64,000 nt of DNA from Phaeodactylum tricornutum CCAP 1055/1 (lineage: Eukaryota > Bacillariophyta > Bacillariophyceae > Surirellales > Neidiaceae), in NCBI RefSeq assembly GCF_000150955.2, contig NC_011669.1:821667-885666 (forward strand), in the 5' to 3' direction. Both the position numbers and the translations under genes were made by a program. Positions within the stretch are counted from its first letter, which is position 1; each line of letters begins with the position of its first letter. The notes beneath the pieces are model-generated. The model saw only the letters and a program-made list of their open reading frames with translations, searched no databases and was not told the DNA's origin. Below, piece after piece: positions 41,550-52,218 of this stretch.

Positions 41550-41942
41550 GGGAAGGGACTTTTAGGACAATGGACAGAAGTGAGCAACGGGAGGCTGCGG
41601 TTCTGTTATTGATGTTTTTGGTCAGCGTCGGCTCGAGCGACCCAAGGCCTACTCTCGCTGGGCGGCGTGATGGCCTGCGGGAGCGCTGTGTTGGAGAATG
41701 AGCGGTCGAAAGTACGTCAGAGAACCGCAGGTGGTGTTCTACAGAGTACGTGATAGACAGAAAAAATAAAGAAGCATTCTAGATTCCAGTATATTTGTTA
41801 GCTGTAGTCTTAGAGCGGCACATGGAGATAGGAACGTCGATTTCCTACTAGGTTTGACATAAAAATGAAAAATGTATGCCCATCATCCCAGCCTCTTCTC
41901 GCAAGACACAGCACATTCCATCTTTCGAAAGTAGGCAGTATC
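41550..41942. promoter_or_regulatory. Divergent promoter of two plastid-targeted genes
   Basis: 393 bp between the ATGs of bL17 and the small plastid protein. I do not find the TCACAGTCA motif here, unlike most divergent regions in the window. Confidence 0.4.
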
Positions 41943-42614
41943 ATGAAGACTGCGTTTTTCCTTTCTAGCTTGCTTGTCGGTGTTGCATCCTTCGGTATGT
42001 TTCAGTGAACCACAATATTGCGGAGACGGGGTATGGTGCTTCTTGTTGTTTCCTGTTTTCGCCAAAAAATACATGATGTCGGAACCGGAATCGTTTTTTT
42101 CTACGTGTGCTTGTGGCAAAGACCGCGAGATATGAACGTGGAACCGAACGTTTGACGTTTCATATGTGTAGCGCAAGCCTCATATTGGAAAAGGAGTGAG
42201 AAAGACCGCATCCATCTGGCCTGCACGATAGTGTTCTCATATGATTTTCTGCCTCGTGAATTTCTAGGCGTCGCTCCACGACATGCACGTCACCAGACTG
42301 CCGCCCGGGCAATGATCGAAGAGGCGGACATGTCGACCGATCAGTTGGAGATCAAGAAAATCAGTGATAAGTGGGGAGAGGTTCGAATGATGGATAAAGA
42401 AGAAGCCGCAAAATTAGAGCCGGAATGGAAAGAGGCGTACGACAGGTTCCACGAAAAATACGACAGCGATATGGAGAAAATGCTGAACATTGCCGAAAAA
42501 GTCAAGACTATGATTGAGCCGCCAAAGGTGGAAAAGAAAACTCAAGGGCAGCGCAAGCGCGACGCTTGGGCTAAGGTACAGGCTCGAGAAGCGGCCCGGG
42601 CCGCCAAAAAGTAA
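41943..42614 (+). CDS. Small plastid-targeted protein of unknown function, two exons
   Basis: 132 aa after splicing. Exon 1 (41943-41994, 52 nt) encodes MKTAFFLSSLLVGVASFG, a signal peptide ending in an ASF plastid motif. A phase-1 intron of 273 bp (donor GTATGT, acceptor TTCTAG) leads to exon 2 (42268-42614). The mature part begins VAPRHARHQTAARAM. It is highly charged and helical (MDKEEAAKLEPEWKEAYDRF, then DMEKMLNIAEKVKTM) and ends in a basic RKRDAWAKVQAREAARAAKK. I recognise no family. The basic tail could touch RNA, and pairing with bL17 hints at a link to the plastid ribosome (inference). Confidence 0.75.
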
Positions 42615-42656
42615 AGCCTGCTTTGTAGTGATGTAAAGCACAAATTTACATTGTCC

Positions 42657-43169
42657 TTATGTCTCTTTAGTTACTCCCATAAAAGCGTCTAATAACCGTG
42701 GAAAGTCATAGTCGTTGCCTCCTGTGTATGGAAGAGGACGAAACGTTTCAAAAGATTTCCACATCGTAGGATCACATAGTTTAGAGGGGTTGTCCACCAC
42801 AAGTATGTGATGTCGCTCGCCCATAGCATCGGCAAGTTCTGTCTGATGATTGTCCATCAACATTGTGTTGATGACAACCGCGGCTCGCTTTTTAAGACGC
42901 AGTACTTCCATTACTGTCCCAGCACCAGCGTGGCTAATGATCAAATCCGCCGCTTTCATATCGCTCGTCAAGTTTGGCTTGAACGCATATACCTCAACAT
43001 TCAGAGATGGCGAAGACAGGATTGGCGGCTTGGCGCCTTTCCCATATTGAATGACTAAACTGGAATACCCGTTCTCGACCATCCCTTGTAGAGCATCATC
43101 CGTGGAAACAGCTTGTATCAGCGCCTCAAACAGGGTTGTTCCGACCGTAACAAAAATTGTGCCGCTCAT
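42657..43169 (-). CDS. ALG13: ALG13, catalytic subunit of UDP-GlcNAc transferase
   Basis: Second step of N-glycan precursor synthesis: with membrane partner ALG14 it adds the second GlcNAc to dolichol-PP-GlcNAc on the cytosolic face of the ER. The protein of 170 aa begins MSGTIFVTVGTTLFEALI, the family start. It has LVIQYGKG, ADLIISHAGAGTVMEVL (the UDP-GlcNAc-binding block) and NTMLMDNHQTELA. Length is normal for stand-alone ALG13. I chose the Met before FVTVGT; the frame is open 39 bp further upstream without a better start. Convergent with the small plastid gene (42 bp). Confidence 0.95.
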   Translation of the reverse strand: MSGTIFVTVGTTLFEALIQAVSTDDALQGMVENGYSSLVIQYGKGAKPPILSSPSLNVEVYAFKPNLTSDMKAADLIISHAGAGTVMEVLRLKKRAAVVINTMLMDNHQTELADAMGERHHILVVDNPSKLCDPTMWKSFETFRPLPYTGGNDYDFPRLLDAFMGVTKET

Positions 43170-43622
43170 GTGAAAGACGTCTTGGTTGAACTCTTTTCTT
43201 GACAGCACGCTTTTGCTAGGAATAGAGAAGAGATTGGAACGGAAAATCAGGCAAGTCTCTTGCTACTCTGACTACGAATTGACAGACAGTGAATGACTTT
43301 GCCCTGAATGGGAGATTCGCAGTCAATGATCGTTGTTACAAACGGTCACAAAATTGTATTTCCCCTGACTGGGAGTAGGGTTTCGTCTCAAGTGAAACTC
43401 CGTCACAGATAAGGTGATCACGGTCCGATGACAAGCTTACTGTAAGCGGAAACAAACATTCCTGTCAGTAGCCAATGCGGATAAGGAAATGATTGCCGTC
43501 TGACAAAGGGTAAGTTCCTTACCAGGCACCAAAGTGGCATGCTATTTTAACACAGTAGTCTGATTGTTATATATTCAGTGTTGAGGCTTTGCTTCAAATT
43601 GTTACATCAGGCGAGGGCAAGT
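43170..43622. other. Intergenic stretch between ALG13 and the Kelch-BTB gene
   Basis: Contains GACAGTGAAT near 43286-43295 (reverse of TTCACTGTC) and an odd-centred palindrome, GCTTACTGTAAGC, at 43435-43447. No gene seen. Confidence 0.4.
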
Positions 43623-45436
43623 TTATCGACTGGCGCTCCATTCTGATCCACCTCCAAAGGGGCCATCGGCTATGCCGTGGAAGCCTCCAGAGCCGACTGT
43701 GCGGGTAGTCGGTGATGTGCTGGTGTTGCGCTGGATAATTTCCAGCAGCAAATCTGGCTCTGACTTCAAGTCAGCGAGACCTGCCATAATCACAGGATCA
43801 TTCAAATTTCGCATAATATACTCTAACGCGATATCCTTGAGCCCTGCCGCATGGTGGCTGTGCGCGGCGGCCAATATACCAATAACATTTTCAACTTGAA
43901 TGTCTCTCCTAATCAAATCTTCGCAGAGGGCCTTTAGCCGATCGAGCATAAACTGCTCACTCGCAATGAGCAGATATATACCGGTCTCAAGTGAGACGTC
44001 CTTTACTGAGTCTGTGTATAGAAATTCCAGAACTTTCAAAAAGACCAAGTGTGATACATTTGGAAGGTCAATTGCTTGAAGGTCGTGACTGGGCACACAA
44101 GAAGTCCCAGCGTCTTGACGAGCCAAACTTTCCCTCATGCCACCACACAACATAACCCGAAAGTACTCCGAACGAAAAGCCAGAACAGAGCGATGAGCGA
44201 AAACGTCTTTACCCTCGACCAGAAATCGCACGTCGGAAAGGTCAGGATTGTTTATCATTCTGGAAAAGTCGTTAACGAGCGTAGGTGGAGGCATTAAAAT
44301 GGGTTTTAGCCGGAATTTGTAGAAGTCATTGAGTACCGTAGCTCCATTGTAGCCCCCAAATACGTAGAGGCAATTTTCGTATACCTGTGCTACCAGAGAC
44401 GAACGCCCGCTGGGAGCATCTCCACTGGAGCAATCGACTTGGACCCAATGATTCGTCTGTTCATCGAATAAAGAAAAGAGTGCTGTAAGCATCAAAACGA
44501 TGAATGCTGAAATTCACGATTTCAACCGCTTACCTCAAAATCGTATGCGAACATGTCCGCCAACCGCTCACTTCCGGAGTATCCCCCGTAACAGTACATT
44601 TTGTTACCGTACAGGCAGCAGGAATGAAAATATCTTGGAGAAGGAGGAGTTCCATAGCACGGTAGCTCGGTCCACGTGTAGGTTGCCAAATCGCAAGCGA
44701 AAAAGTCAGCCTTACGCTCAACACCGTCATATCCTCCCTGAATGTAAACATGTGTCTCATCCTTGGCCCATGCAGGACAGGAACGCACACTCGGTAGCGA
44801 ACCTTTCGCATCGATTTCCGACCAAGTTTTGGTGGAGAAATCAAACTCAAACATGTCGTTTAACCAGCGTGAGCCGTCAAACCCCCCAAACAAAACAAAC
44901 TTCCCTTCATGAACAACCGATACGTAACCAAATCGACGACTTGGAGCCTTGCCTCTTACTTGATGCCCGGCAGGAACATCCCCTGAAGCCGCGTTTGCGT
45001 CATCCGCTCGGTCCGGATCTGACGATTCTTGAATGCACGTCCATCGCTGACTTTCGATGTCAAACTTCCACAAGTCATTTAACCAAGAGCTTCCATTATA
45101 TCCGCCGAATAGATAAATGGATCGGCTACTATCCGAAATTACTACACCGTTGTTCTCGCGACGACCTGGTTTTGCTTCGGAAAGCACTTTGACTTCGTCC
45201 CATTGCCCAGTTTCGAAACTGTACTGGAAGAAGTCATCCAGTCGGCCTGTACCTCCGCCGTATCCCCCAAAGACGTAGAGACGGCCTTTGACTACAACAC
45301 TCGCTGCACCGGATCGTGGAGGTGGTACCATTCCTTGCCGCCCAGACATCCGGCACCAAGTTAAGCAATGTCGATCTCCAGAACGCGGAATCTGAGGACG
45401 ATTAAGGCTGCGTTCTTCCATTCGTAGTCCTTCCAT
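43623..45436 (-). CDS. Kelch-BTB protein (LZTR1-like)
   Basis: 578 aa. Exon 1 (45436-44534) and exon 2 (44456-43623) join in phase 0 across a 77-bp intron. Six Kelch-type repeats form a propeller; their cores are YVFGGYGGGTGRLDDFF, YLFGGYNGSSWLNDLW, VLFGGFDGSRWLNDMF, YIQGGYDGVERKADFF, YCYGGYSGSERLADMF and YVFGGYNGATVLNDFY. A BTB domain follows (about 365-480: LSDVRFLVEGKDVFAHRSVLAFRSEYF in two parts, then VLEFLYTDSV), and then a BACK-like helical tail. Kelch first and BTB last is the LZTR1 order. Such proteins are usually CUL3 ubiquitin-ligase adaptors. The last 30 residues are Gly/Ser-rich. Target unknown. Confidence 0.88.
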
Positions 45437-45843
45437 GACACCGGTTCACGGCCTCTCTCCTCTACAACCTAAAGTGGCGCTATCCAAACAATTCCTGATG
45501 AAAGAAAAAGACAGAAAGCGAATGTCTCGATATGCTACTGCCAACCTGGTTTTGTGGCGAGGGAAGACCGGAGGTATTCGGTCAGAATTAGCCGCTTCAA
45601 GTTGGGTCGTGGCGTGGACGCTTTAATTTTGTGAGTACATATTTAGGTGCATATACTTTGTTTCATCCTTTGTAAATCTAACAATAAAAGCACAGTTGAT
45701 CACGAGACACATCTAACTACGGTGTGAAGGCCAGACGCTTTTATTACTTCGCTGACGGTGATTTGAGCGCGCCTCCCACAATTGAACGGCGGCAACGATC
45801 CCTTTCGTTTTCGGAAGTGAAATTTACAAAACCAGACAGGACC
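45437..45843. promoter_or_regulatory. Divergent region, Kelch-BTB / RanBP1
   Basis: About 400 bp. No clear copy of the recurrent motif; only GCACAGTTGATC near 45691. No gene recognised. Confidence 0.3.
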
Positions 45844-46738
45844 ATGAGTGAAGAAGCCCAAACACCGACGGAAACTCCCAACGAGAGTCCTGCAGAGGTG
45901 GTTGAAACAAAAGAAGGTGGCGAGAATGTACCTGAAGAAGAGAGCACCGCTACCTTTGAAGCAGTGGTAAGTGATTTCGCTCGAACCGTGCTGGTCATTG
46001 CACACGCCTTTGCACGCCGCTGTAGAAGCTGCGTAGAAACCCTACCACAACCCTCCATTTCTTTGACTTTTCATTCCTTTTAACCTTCCTATCTTTCGTT
46101 CGTTCCGTTGTCAGGTCAAACTTGAAGAAGTTGAAGTGAAGTCGGGAGAAGAAGAGGAGGTAAGTGGAGAAGCACCGTGGCTTGATCTTTCGGCTCTCCT
46201 CTTAAAAATCTCTATTCCTGAAACTCGTTTGCTCCTGTTTTCTTAGGAAGTTCTATTTTCGCAACGATCGAAGCTGTTCATTTTCGGAGAGACCTTGCTA
46301 GATAAAGGGACCGGAACTAAGTCATGGCGAGAACGAGGAATTGGAGACATTCGCATTTTGCGTCACCGTGAGCATCAACGGATCCGCGTGTTGATGCGCC
46401 AGGAAAAGACAATGAAAGTGATTGCCAATCATGCATTGGACCCTCGCTGTGTACTGAAACCAAACGCTGGAAACGACCGGTCTTGGGTCTGGTCAGCTTT
46501 CGATTTCGCTGGAGGAGAGTTGGTCGAAACCGTTTTTGCCATTCGTTTCGGCGACTCGGACAAAGCACTGGAATTTAAAGCGGCCTTTGAGAAATATCAA
46601 GGTGAGATGCAAGCACTTTTGAACGGTGAAGACAAGCCGGGCGAGGACGGCGGAAAAGCAGCCGACGAAGCGGCGGAAGCGCTTGCCGGTCTATCGACCA
46701 AAGGCGAGGAGAAGGCAGAGGAACCCTCAGAGGATTAG
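45844..46738 (+). CDS. RANBP1: Ran-binding protein 1
   Basis: Cytosolic co-activator of RanGAP that releases RanGTP from export complexes. Exons 45844-45966, 46115-46159 (only 45 nt) and 46247-46738 join in phase 0, giving 219 aa. The Ran-binding domain reads VKLEEVEVKSGEEEEEVLFS (across two junctions), RSKLFIFGETLLDKGTGTKSWRERGIGDI in two parts, ILRHREHQRIRVLMRQEKT, KVIANHALDP, and WVWSAFDFAGGELVETVFAI. It matches animal and yeast RanBP1 closely. The ends are acidic and disordered. The tiny middle exon is likely to be missed by automated annotation. Confidence 0.95.
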
Positions 46739-47099
46739 AAGCGCAAGTGTTTCGGTCGAACCGAAGCTATCTTTTCTAATTTTCTAGCGTAATCACTAGA
46801 TTCCATCACTATCGATCGCAATTTCAGTATTTACATTCTGGCTTATTCACAGTTGCTGACGTGAAGTTCACATTCAGATCCTATCGTAAGGCTGAGTTTT
46901 TAATAGATGTTGAAGGATCCAACGGTTAACGAGAATTGTGGAGAGGTATTGCACGCCGTAGATATCATGCAAGCTATCTGTTTGTTAATATAAGATACAT
47001 TACAAACTACGATCAAGAGATTCAGCGCCTTCAAAAATCGATGATTTTATTGTTTCTGTTATTTCTAGCAGTCGAAGGGATTTATCTCGAGCAAAAGTT
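46739..47099. other. Intergenic stretch between RanBP1 and the PEX22-like gene
   Basis: Between convergent genes. TATTCACAGTTG near 46845 is a weak motif relative. Otherwise no feature. Confidence 0.35.
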
Positions 47100-47927
47100 T
47101 CAGGAGAGAAAATCATTTCCAAGTCGTGAAGCCTGGTGTTCGACCTCGGTGCCAGCTCCGTACACCAGTACCCGGTGTCCAAATCGTGTGAGATTGTTAT
47201 AGATCTCTGAATCAAAATCTAAAACCAGCTCTATGCGCTGCACTTGCCGTACAAAGGCCACCCGACCCGGAACAGTGGTGGTAGCTACGATTCGGTGATC
47301 TGGAATTACTTCAACAGGAACACCGCCTCCTCCTGCCCGCAGTTCCCGAAGACGTTCGTCTCGGTCTATTTCCACAAATCCTTCATCCCCCACCAGGATC
47401 ACAAAAACATTATAATAAGTTCCCAGTAAATAAAGAATGCGCTTTAATTTGGTACAGCCCACTTCATTTTCCGGTACCGAAATCGCAATGGTGCTACCTT
47501 TTTCGGGAGGCGCGGCAAGAGCGCCATCCTTCAAAAAATGTGATAAAATTCGAGCGCGATCTTTGCGATTGATCGCGTTAGTATCCGTGCCTTGCGATAG
47601 GTTCTGTCGGTACGTTGCCGCTCGCGTATGCTGAAACGCCAATAGACCGTCAATCAGAACGTTGGCGCCGTGTGCGTTGGTGCGCAATCGGCTATTGGGT
47701 TCCAAGTGTGGCGGTGCATCCGTGCAAATTTTCGTCACCGACCGGATTGCCACCCGTGAAGGATCGATACCACCGTGTTCATCGTTCTGGGCCGTCCGCC
47801 GTGGTTGCGTGGCGGTAGGTAGCTGGGCGTGCGGCAAGATGGGTCGAATCAACAGAACATACACCGCGGCGCTGACAATGGCGAAGAATATGGCCGTGTT
47901 GAGAAACGATTCCAAATCTGTTGCCAT
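47100..47927 (-). CDS. PEX22-like peroxisomal membrane peroxin
   Basis: 275 aa with an N-terminal anchor (LNTAIFFAIVSAAVYVLLI) after a short acidic start MATDLESF, then a soluble domain. The end of that domain, GRVAFVRQVQRIELVLDFDSE with YNNLTRFGHRVLV, resembles the plant PEX22 block GRVSFVRQLEP..ID..PEIVSQLSRF. Mid-domain strands (NVFVILVGDEGFVEIDRDER, VPVEVIPDHRIVATTTV) fit a Rossmann-like fold. PEX22 anchors the ubiquitin-conjugating enzyme PEX4 for recycling of the import receptor PEX5. The assignment rests on a short motif plus topology and length, so it is moderate. The first ATG before the anchor is used. Confidence 0.6.
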   Translation of the reverse strand: MATDLESFLNTAIFFAIVSAAVYVLLIRPILPHAQLPTATQPRRTAQNDEHGGIDPSRVAIRSVTKICTDAPPHLEPNSRLRTNAHGANVLIDGLLAFQHTRAATYRQNLSQGTDTNAINRKDRARILSHFLKDGALAAPPEKGSTIAISVPENEVGCTKLKRILYLLGTYYNVFVILVGDEGFVEIDRDERLRELRAGGGGVPVEVIPDHRIVATTTVPGRVAFVRQVQRIELVLDFDSEIYNNLTRFGHRVLVYGAGTEVEHQASRLGNDFLS

Positions 47928-48709
47928 GGTCACGCAAGCCCTTATCGGGAATAGGACGGCGTGGAAGAAGGGCGAAGTACATATGGAGCGCAACGATCGT
48001 TGGAGACTAGAATAGCTAGCTAGAGCTACTACCTCTCGTATTCTTCGGACGTGCCGAGTTTGCGGCAGTAGAATATGCCTATCCCAATGGGTTTCTTGTG
48101 CTTTTGAAGCAGCATCTAAATTGCCTATATTTGGAGGGTGAACGTAAATCTCCTACCCAATGATGCTGACGTGCGTGTTAGGTTTCTCCTAAGCGTAAAG
48201 ATGAAAAAGAGCTGCAATATGTATACATATAAAATAAAGATGTCGGAGATGGCTGGCTCCACTCCTCTTAGTCAGCCCGCCATTTTCAAGAGTCCCATTT
48301 GGCATATGTGTTATATGTGATCGTGACTGCAGGAAATTGGATGTGTTTATCCGCGAACCAATGATGTAAACGTTCCTACACAAGTTGTTTTCCCCTCTAA
48401 TCGAAAACTAAGAAGCTTAAGCCCGACATTGCAGGTCGAGCGAGCTCTGACCTAAACAGAATTATCATGCTGAATTTTTCAATTCTGCGGATCACTTTTT
48501 CCTAGCAAGCCTGCACGCATGCCGGGCAAGAATGAGATTGTAGGGCACGGCCCCGTGAGGATTCGTTCCTTCCGGTGAGGTTTTGTCAAGACCGACTGCG
48601 AAGTCCGAGTTCGGCTGAACCACAGAGAGAGATCCTGTGATTGGACGTACATTCGTACAAATGAGCAACGCTGTTTCGTGGTTAGAGCTCGTTTCGTACG
48701 ATAGAGTCT
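47928..48709. promoter_or_regulatory. Divergent region, PEX22-like / heat shock factor gene
   Basis: About 0.8 kb without a coding region. I see no clear copy of the recurrent motif and no nGAAn array strong enough to call a heat shock element. Confidence 0.35.
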
Positions 48710-50504
48710 ATGATGAGTAATGCACAGCAGCAGACTAGAAGGTCCAGCTACTCGTCGTCTGAGCCAATCGATAACATGGCACCGCCGGTTCCTACTCGGC
48801 ATCGAAAGGTGTGTCTTGAGCCGAGAAAATACGAAAATACAGGCGAACGTTTCTGTGCGGCTGGGGGAGAGTATTATTCTCCTCCACACACGACACGAAT
48901 GGACTGCATCGGACCGGTGCAGCCTCCGGGATATCGCACGTATCGCGATTCATCGCCGTATCCGTTTCCCCATCCAACTCATTCCACACCATCTGGTTAC
49001 TACAACACAACCCCGACACTGGTATCTAGTTGTCACACGCGCACACATACACATATACAAACACATACCCCTGAACTACGCGACGCAGCGTGGAGTGAAG
49101 TCGTGAGGTCGCAATCGGTGCAATCGAATGAGAGAATGCCCCCACCGCAGCATCTTCCGTACAGTGGCAGAGAGTACGGTATCTTGCCCCCACGGATGCC
49201 TCCGCGCACCTCTTCCAGCCCGTGTCGTGCCGGAGTGCCTACGTACCAGTCGACTCCGGTCAGCACCATGCCCGAGCACTACCGGGGCGAATATCACGGG
49301 TTCACAGCCGAAGAACGATCGGGGTATTACACAGGCTACCGGCGAGCGTCAAATGCGTTGAATTGCCCTCCCACGAAAACAGTGGTAGCGTCCACCAGCA
49401 AAGTAACGGATGATGGGGCCTCGTTCACGTCGGAATCGTGGGATGAGCAGCATCAGCTTTTCGTAAGGGCGTCCATGAAAAAGAGAAGAGCTCCGTCTAC
49501 TACATCCTTCCCGTCCAAATTACACAAAATTATATCCAACCCTCTCCACCGAGAATTTATAGACTGGCTGCCCCATGGTAGAGCATGGAGAATTTTGAAG
49601 CCAAAGATGTTTGAGAAGGATGTGATTCCTAAGTTCTTTCGTTCGGAGCGATACGCATCCTTTATGCGACAGGTAAGTCGATGGGGGGTCACATCGGTAT
49701 CTTCCGGACCTGCAAACACTGGCTCATACTGATATTCTTCCCTTCCTTTATCAGGTAAACGGCTGGGGTTTCAAACGTATCACGGAGGGTCCGGATCTTA
49801 ACTCCTACTACCACGAGCTATTCCTACGTGGGCTCCCTGATATCTGCCTTAAAATGCAGCGTGTCACCTGCAAAGCGAAACCCACTGACGGTGCGGAGTT
49901 TGGCGAGTGTCCAGACTTTTACAAAATCAGTATGTTTGCTCCGCTACCTGACCCTGACCTGCAAGACGAAGAAACAGCAGCAGCAACCCCGAAGACAATT
50001 GTCACCAAAGATTCTTCGACCAAGCTATACAAGCGACCAAGCTCTCCATCATCACTAAGTACTATGAGCGGATCTGCCGGGTTGCACGATGACATGGCCA
50101 TGACGAACGCTATGGAGCCTCTTACACCAGTTCGTTCCGTGCATTCCCCCGCTCCAAATACGTCTCCTCTACCTTTCCATGCTTCTTTGGCCAATTCTCC
50201 GTCGCTTGGATATAATAGTAGCAACGTTAGCTTGAGTTCGTTCGGGGCAACGCACGAAGAGCTGATGTGGGGCACTGGACCTTTTTCATCCTTGCATCAT
50301 CGTGCCGAATCTCTCGGGGCTAGCGGTGGCCATGTGACACCTCCGTCAAGTAGACAATTCTATCAGTCAACGCGGTCTGAATCACACCACGAAGATACGA
50401 GCGGCCTTTCCGCAGCAGACTTATGCTATTTGACCCATCAGAACCGGGTTCTTTTACACCAAGCAAAAGGTTTCCGTAACGACAATGAGTATCAGGGAGT
50501 TTGA
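48710..50504 (+). CDS. Heat shock factor-type transcription factor, intron inside the DNA-binding domain
   Basis: 570 aa from exons 48710-49672 and 49755-50504 (82-bp phase-0 intron). The HSF DNA-binding domain is at about 262-353: FPSKLHKIISNPLHREFIDW, then WRILKPKMFEKDVIPKFF, then YASFMRQ joined to VNGWGFKRITEGPDLNSYYH. The intron thus splits the recognition helix region at FMRQ/VNGWGF. The usual QLNxYGF is replaced by QVNGWGF, so binding preference may differ from classical factors. The N-terminal 250 residues are Ser/Pro/Tyr-rich and disordered, as is the C-terminus. No clear heptad-repeat trimer region is seen. Diatoms have an unusually large HSF family (established for sequenced diatoms). 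Confidence 0.9.
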
Positions 50505-50877
50505 GAAAAAATTATGATACAGTGTAAAGTGTGGGAAGTTGTGTCCGCAACTATCTCTGTTGCAAGTATCACTCTTGACGCTGCGACATGAATTCTATTG
50601 TGATCGCTGTAAAGGTAGACATTCCGGTATACATCGCTGTCATTTGCATACAGGCTTTATAAAAAGTTAATACAATTTTGCATTGCATATTCGAATGTGT
50701 CTTTGAGCAAAGTAGCACACAGTCTGAAGACCGAGACTCTTTACTGACGATACACAAACAATAAGTTACGAATACCAAAAATCTCAGGACAGCATAGGCA
50801 TCAGAATTAAGTAATGTAGCTTGTTGAATCAAACAAATAGACTAGTAAAATTTTCTTATCAGTCTGCCGTTGAATAC
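50505..50877. other. Stretch between convergent HSF and eS12 genes
   Basis: 3' flanks of two convergent genes; nothing recognised. Confidence 0.35.
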
Positions 50878-51411
50878 TTAAAGCTCAGCACCATCCGCCT
50901 GCTTCTTCAAAAAGTCGAGCAAAACGGAAAGAGCACGGGTCTCCTCCCCAAAATCAGTCACTACGGCGCAGGAAGTACGGACAGCCTTCTTCACAGTGCC
51001 CTCTTCATCAAGCTTTGCAAGACCACACCATGCACCCAGTTCCTTACCGTCTTCAACCATAACAACATGGACTTCACCTTCGTCGCAAAGAGCCTTGATA
51101 AGCTTTTTGTACTCCTCGTTCTCGCAGTTTCTGGCGAGACAACAGAGACGAGCCGAACGGCGATCCAGGGCCTTCGCACACTCATGAAGACCTTTCTTGA
51201 GCCCTCCATGGATCATAGCCTTTTGAAGAACCTTTGTGAAGCGGCATTGTCGTTAGTATCAACCTTGGATAGACACGGCACCAGAACACGGCATCCATGC
51301 AACTCTAGTGCAACATACCTCCTTCAAAGCATCCTGGACGCTTATTTCAACCTCGGCTTCTTCTTCTTCCTCAACGGGAGCGGGGGCAGGATCAGCTTCT
51401 TCATCAGCCAT
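50878..51411 (-). CDS. RPS12: 40S ribosomal protein eS12
   Basis: Cytosolic ribosomal protein of 148 aa. Exon 1 (51411-51319) encodes MADEEADPAPAPVEEEEEAE and the start of the domain, SVQDALKE. Exon 2 (51231-50878) continues VLQKAMIHGGLKKGLHECAK, then ALDRRSARLCCLARNCEN, VHVVMVEDGKELGAWCGLAK and SCAVVTDFGEETRAL. The 87-bp intron has donor GTATGT and a perfect TACTAAC branch site. The match to eS12 is clear throughout; the acidic Pro/Ala/Glu-rich leader is longer than in animals. It lies between two heat shock factor genes. Confidence 0.96.
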
Positions 51412-52218
51412 GGTCGACAATAGGTTTTTAGAATTGGGATTAGAAACAACGATTCTCACTCTACGGTAGTAACGTAGGGTCCTCGAATAAGAGGAGTTCG
51501 AAAGACGAAGGCAGCCCTCAAACAGGTATGTTTCGTACGGAACTGTGGATGCGGTGGTGTCTTTTAGTAAGAGAGGTAAAATGATTTCGTTTAGAGATAG
51601 AGTTAGAATCAGATGCTTGACGTCTCAAGAAGAGATATTTACTATCAGGTTCGTGAGCTTTTCGAGACGAGGGTTCTGTCATGCGTTCAATCATATTGTG
51701 GCACTTTGTGCGTATGATTAAGGGAAACTCTGTAAATTGGTGCCGCTAAAGTTATTCATGAGGAGAGGCTCATCGCTAGCTAGAGAGAGACGGTGTTGTT
51801 GGCCCCGTCATTTCTAGTAGTAGTAGTAGAAACAATACGAGAATATACGTGGAAATTTCACAAAGACTGGATTACAGTCACAGCAGCAATACAGCGCGTT
51901 TCCCATTCGCAGCTACCTATTCACTATTCGTTACACTGTGACTGGAAGCGCATCGCCTCTTCTTCGTTTTGCAATAAAAAAGCCGGGGTTGATTGTTTCT
52001 CTTTTACATTCATAGTGTATCAGGAACTGTGTGAAGCATCGAAGTCTTGGCCTCGAACACGCGAATCGGATCCCGCTGTAGCTCACTGTCAAGAGTGAGG
52101 ACGTCTTCGACGTCCTTTGGAAATTATAGTACCATTCGTGAAGCAGCACTTTTCACTGAGTTTCCGAGAACCTATAGATACAAAGACTTTCTCAATCTTA
52201 TTCAAGATCCCTTGAAAC
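51412..52218. promoter_or_regulatory. Divergent region, eS12 / heat shock factor gene
   Basis: Holds ATTACAGTCACAG near 51873-51885, TTACACTGTGACTGG near 51929-51943 and CTCACTGTCAAG at about 52082-52093, all related to the recurrent motif. No gene recognised. Confidence 0.4.

Noticed and set aside
41498-41994. Recent duplication of the two 52-nt presequence exons
   Set aside because: Aligned base by base they match at only about half of the positions, mostly in the shared splice end and T-rich core, so common length may reflect constraint rather than copying.
44500-45192. 230-codon open frame on the plus strand opposite the Kelch repeats
   Set aside because: Shadow of the Kelch-BTB gene; the repeat structure is on the minus strand.
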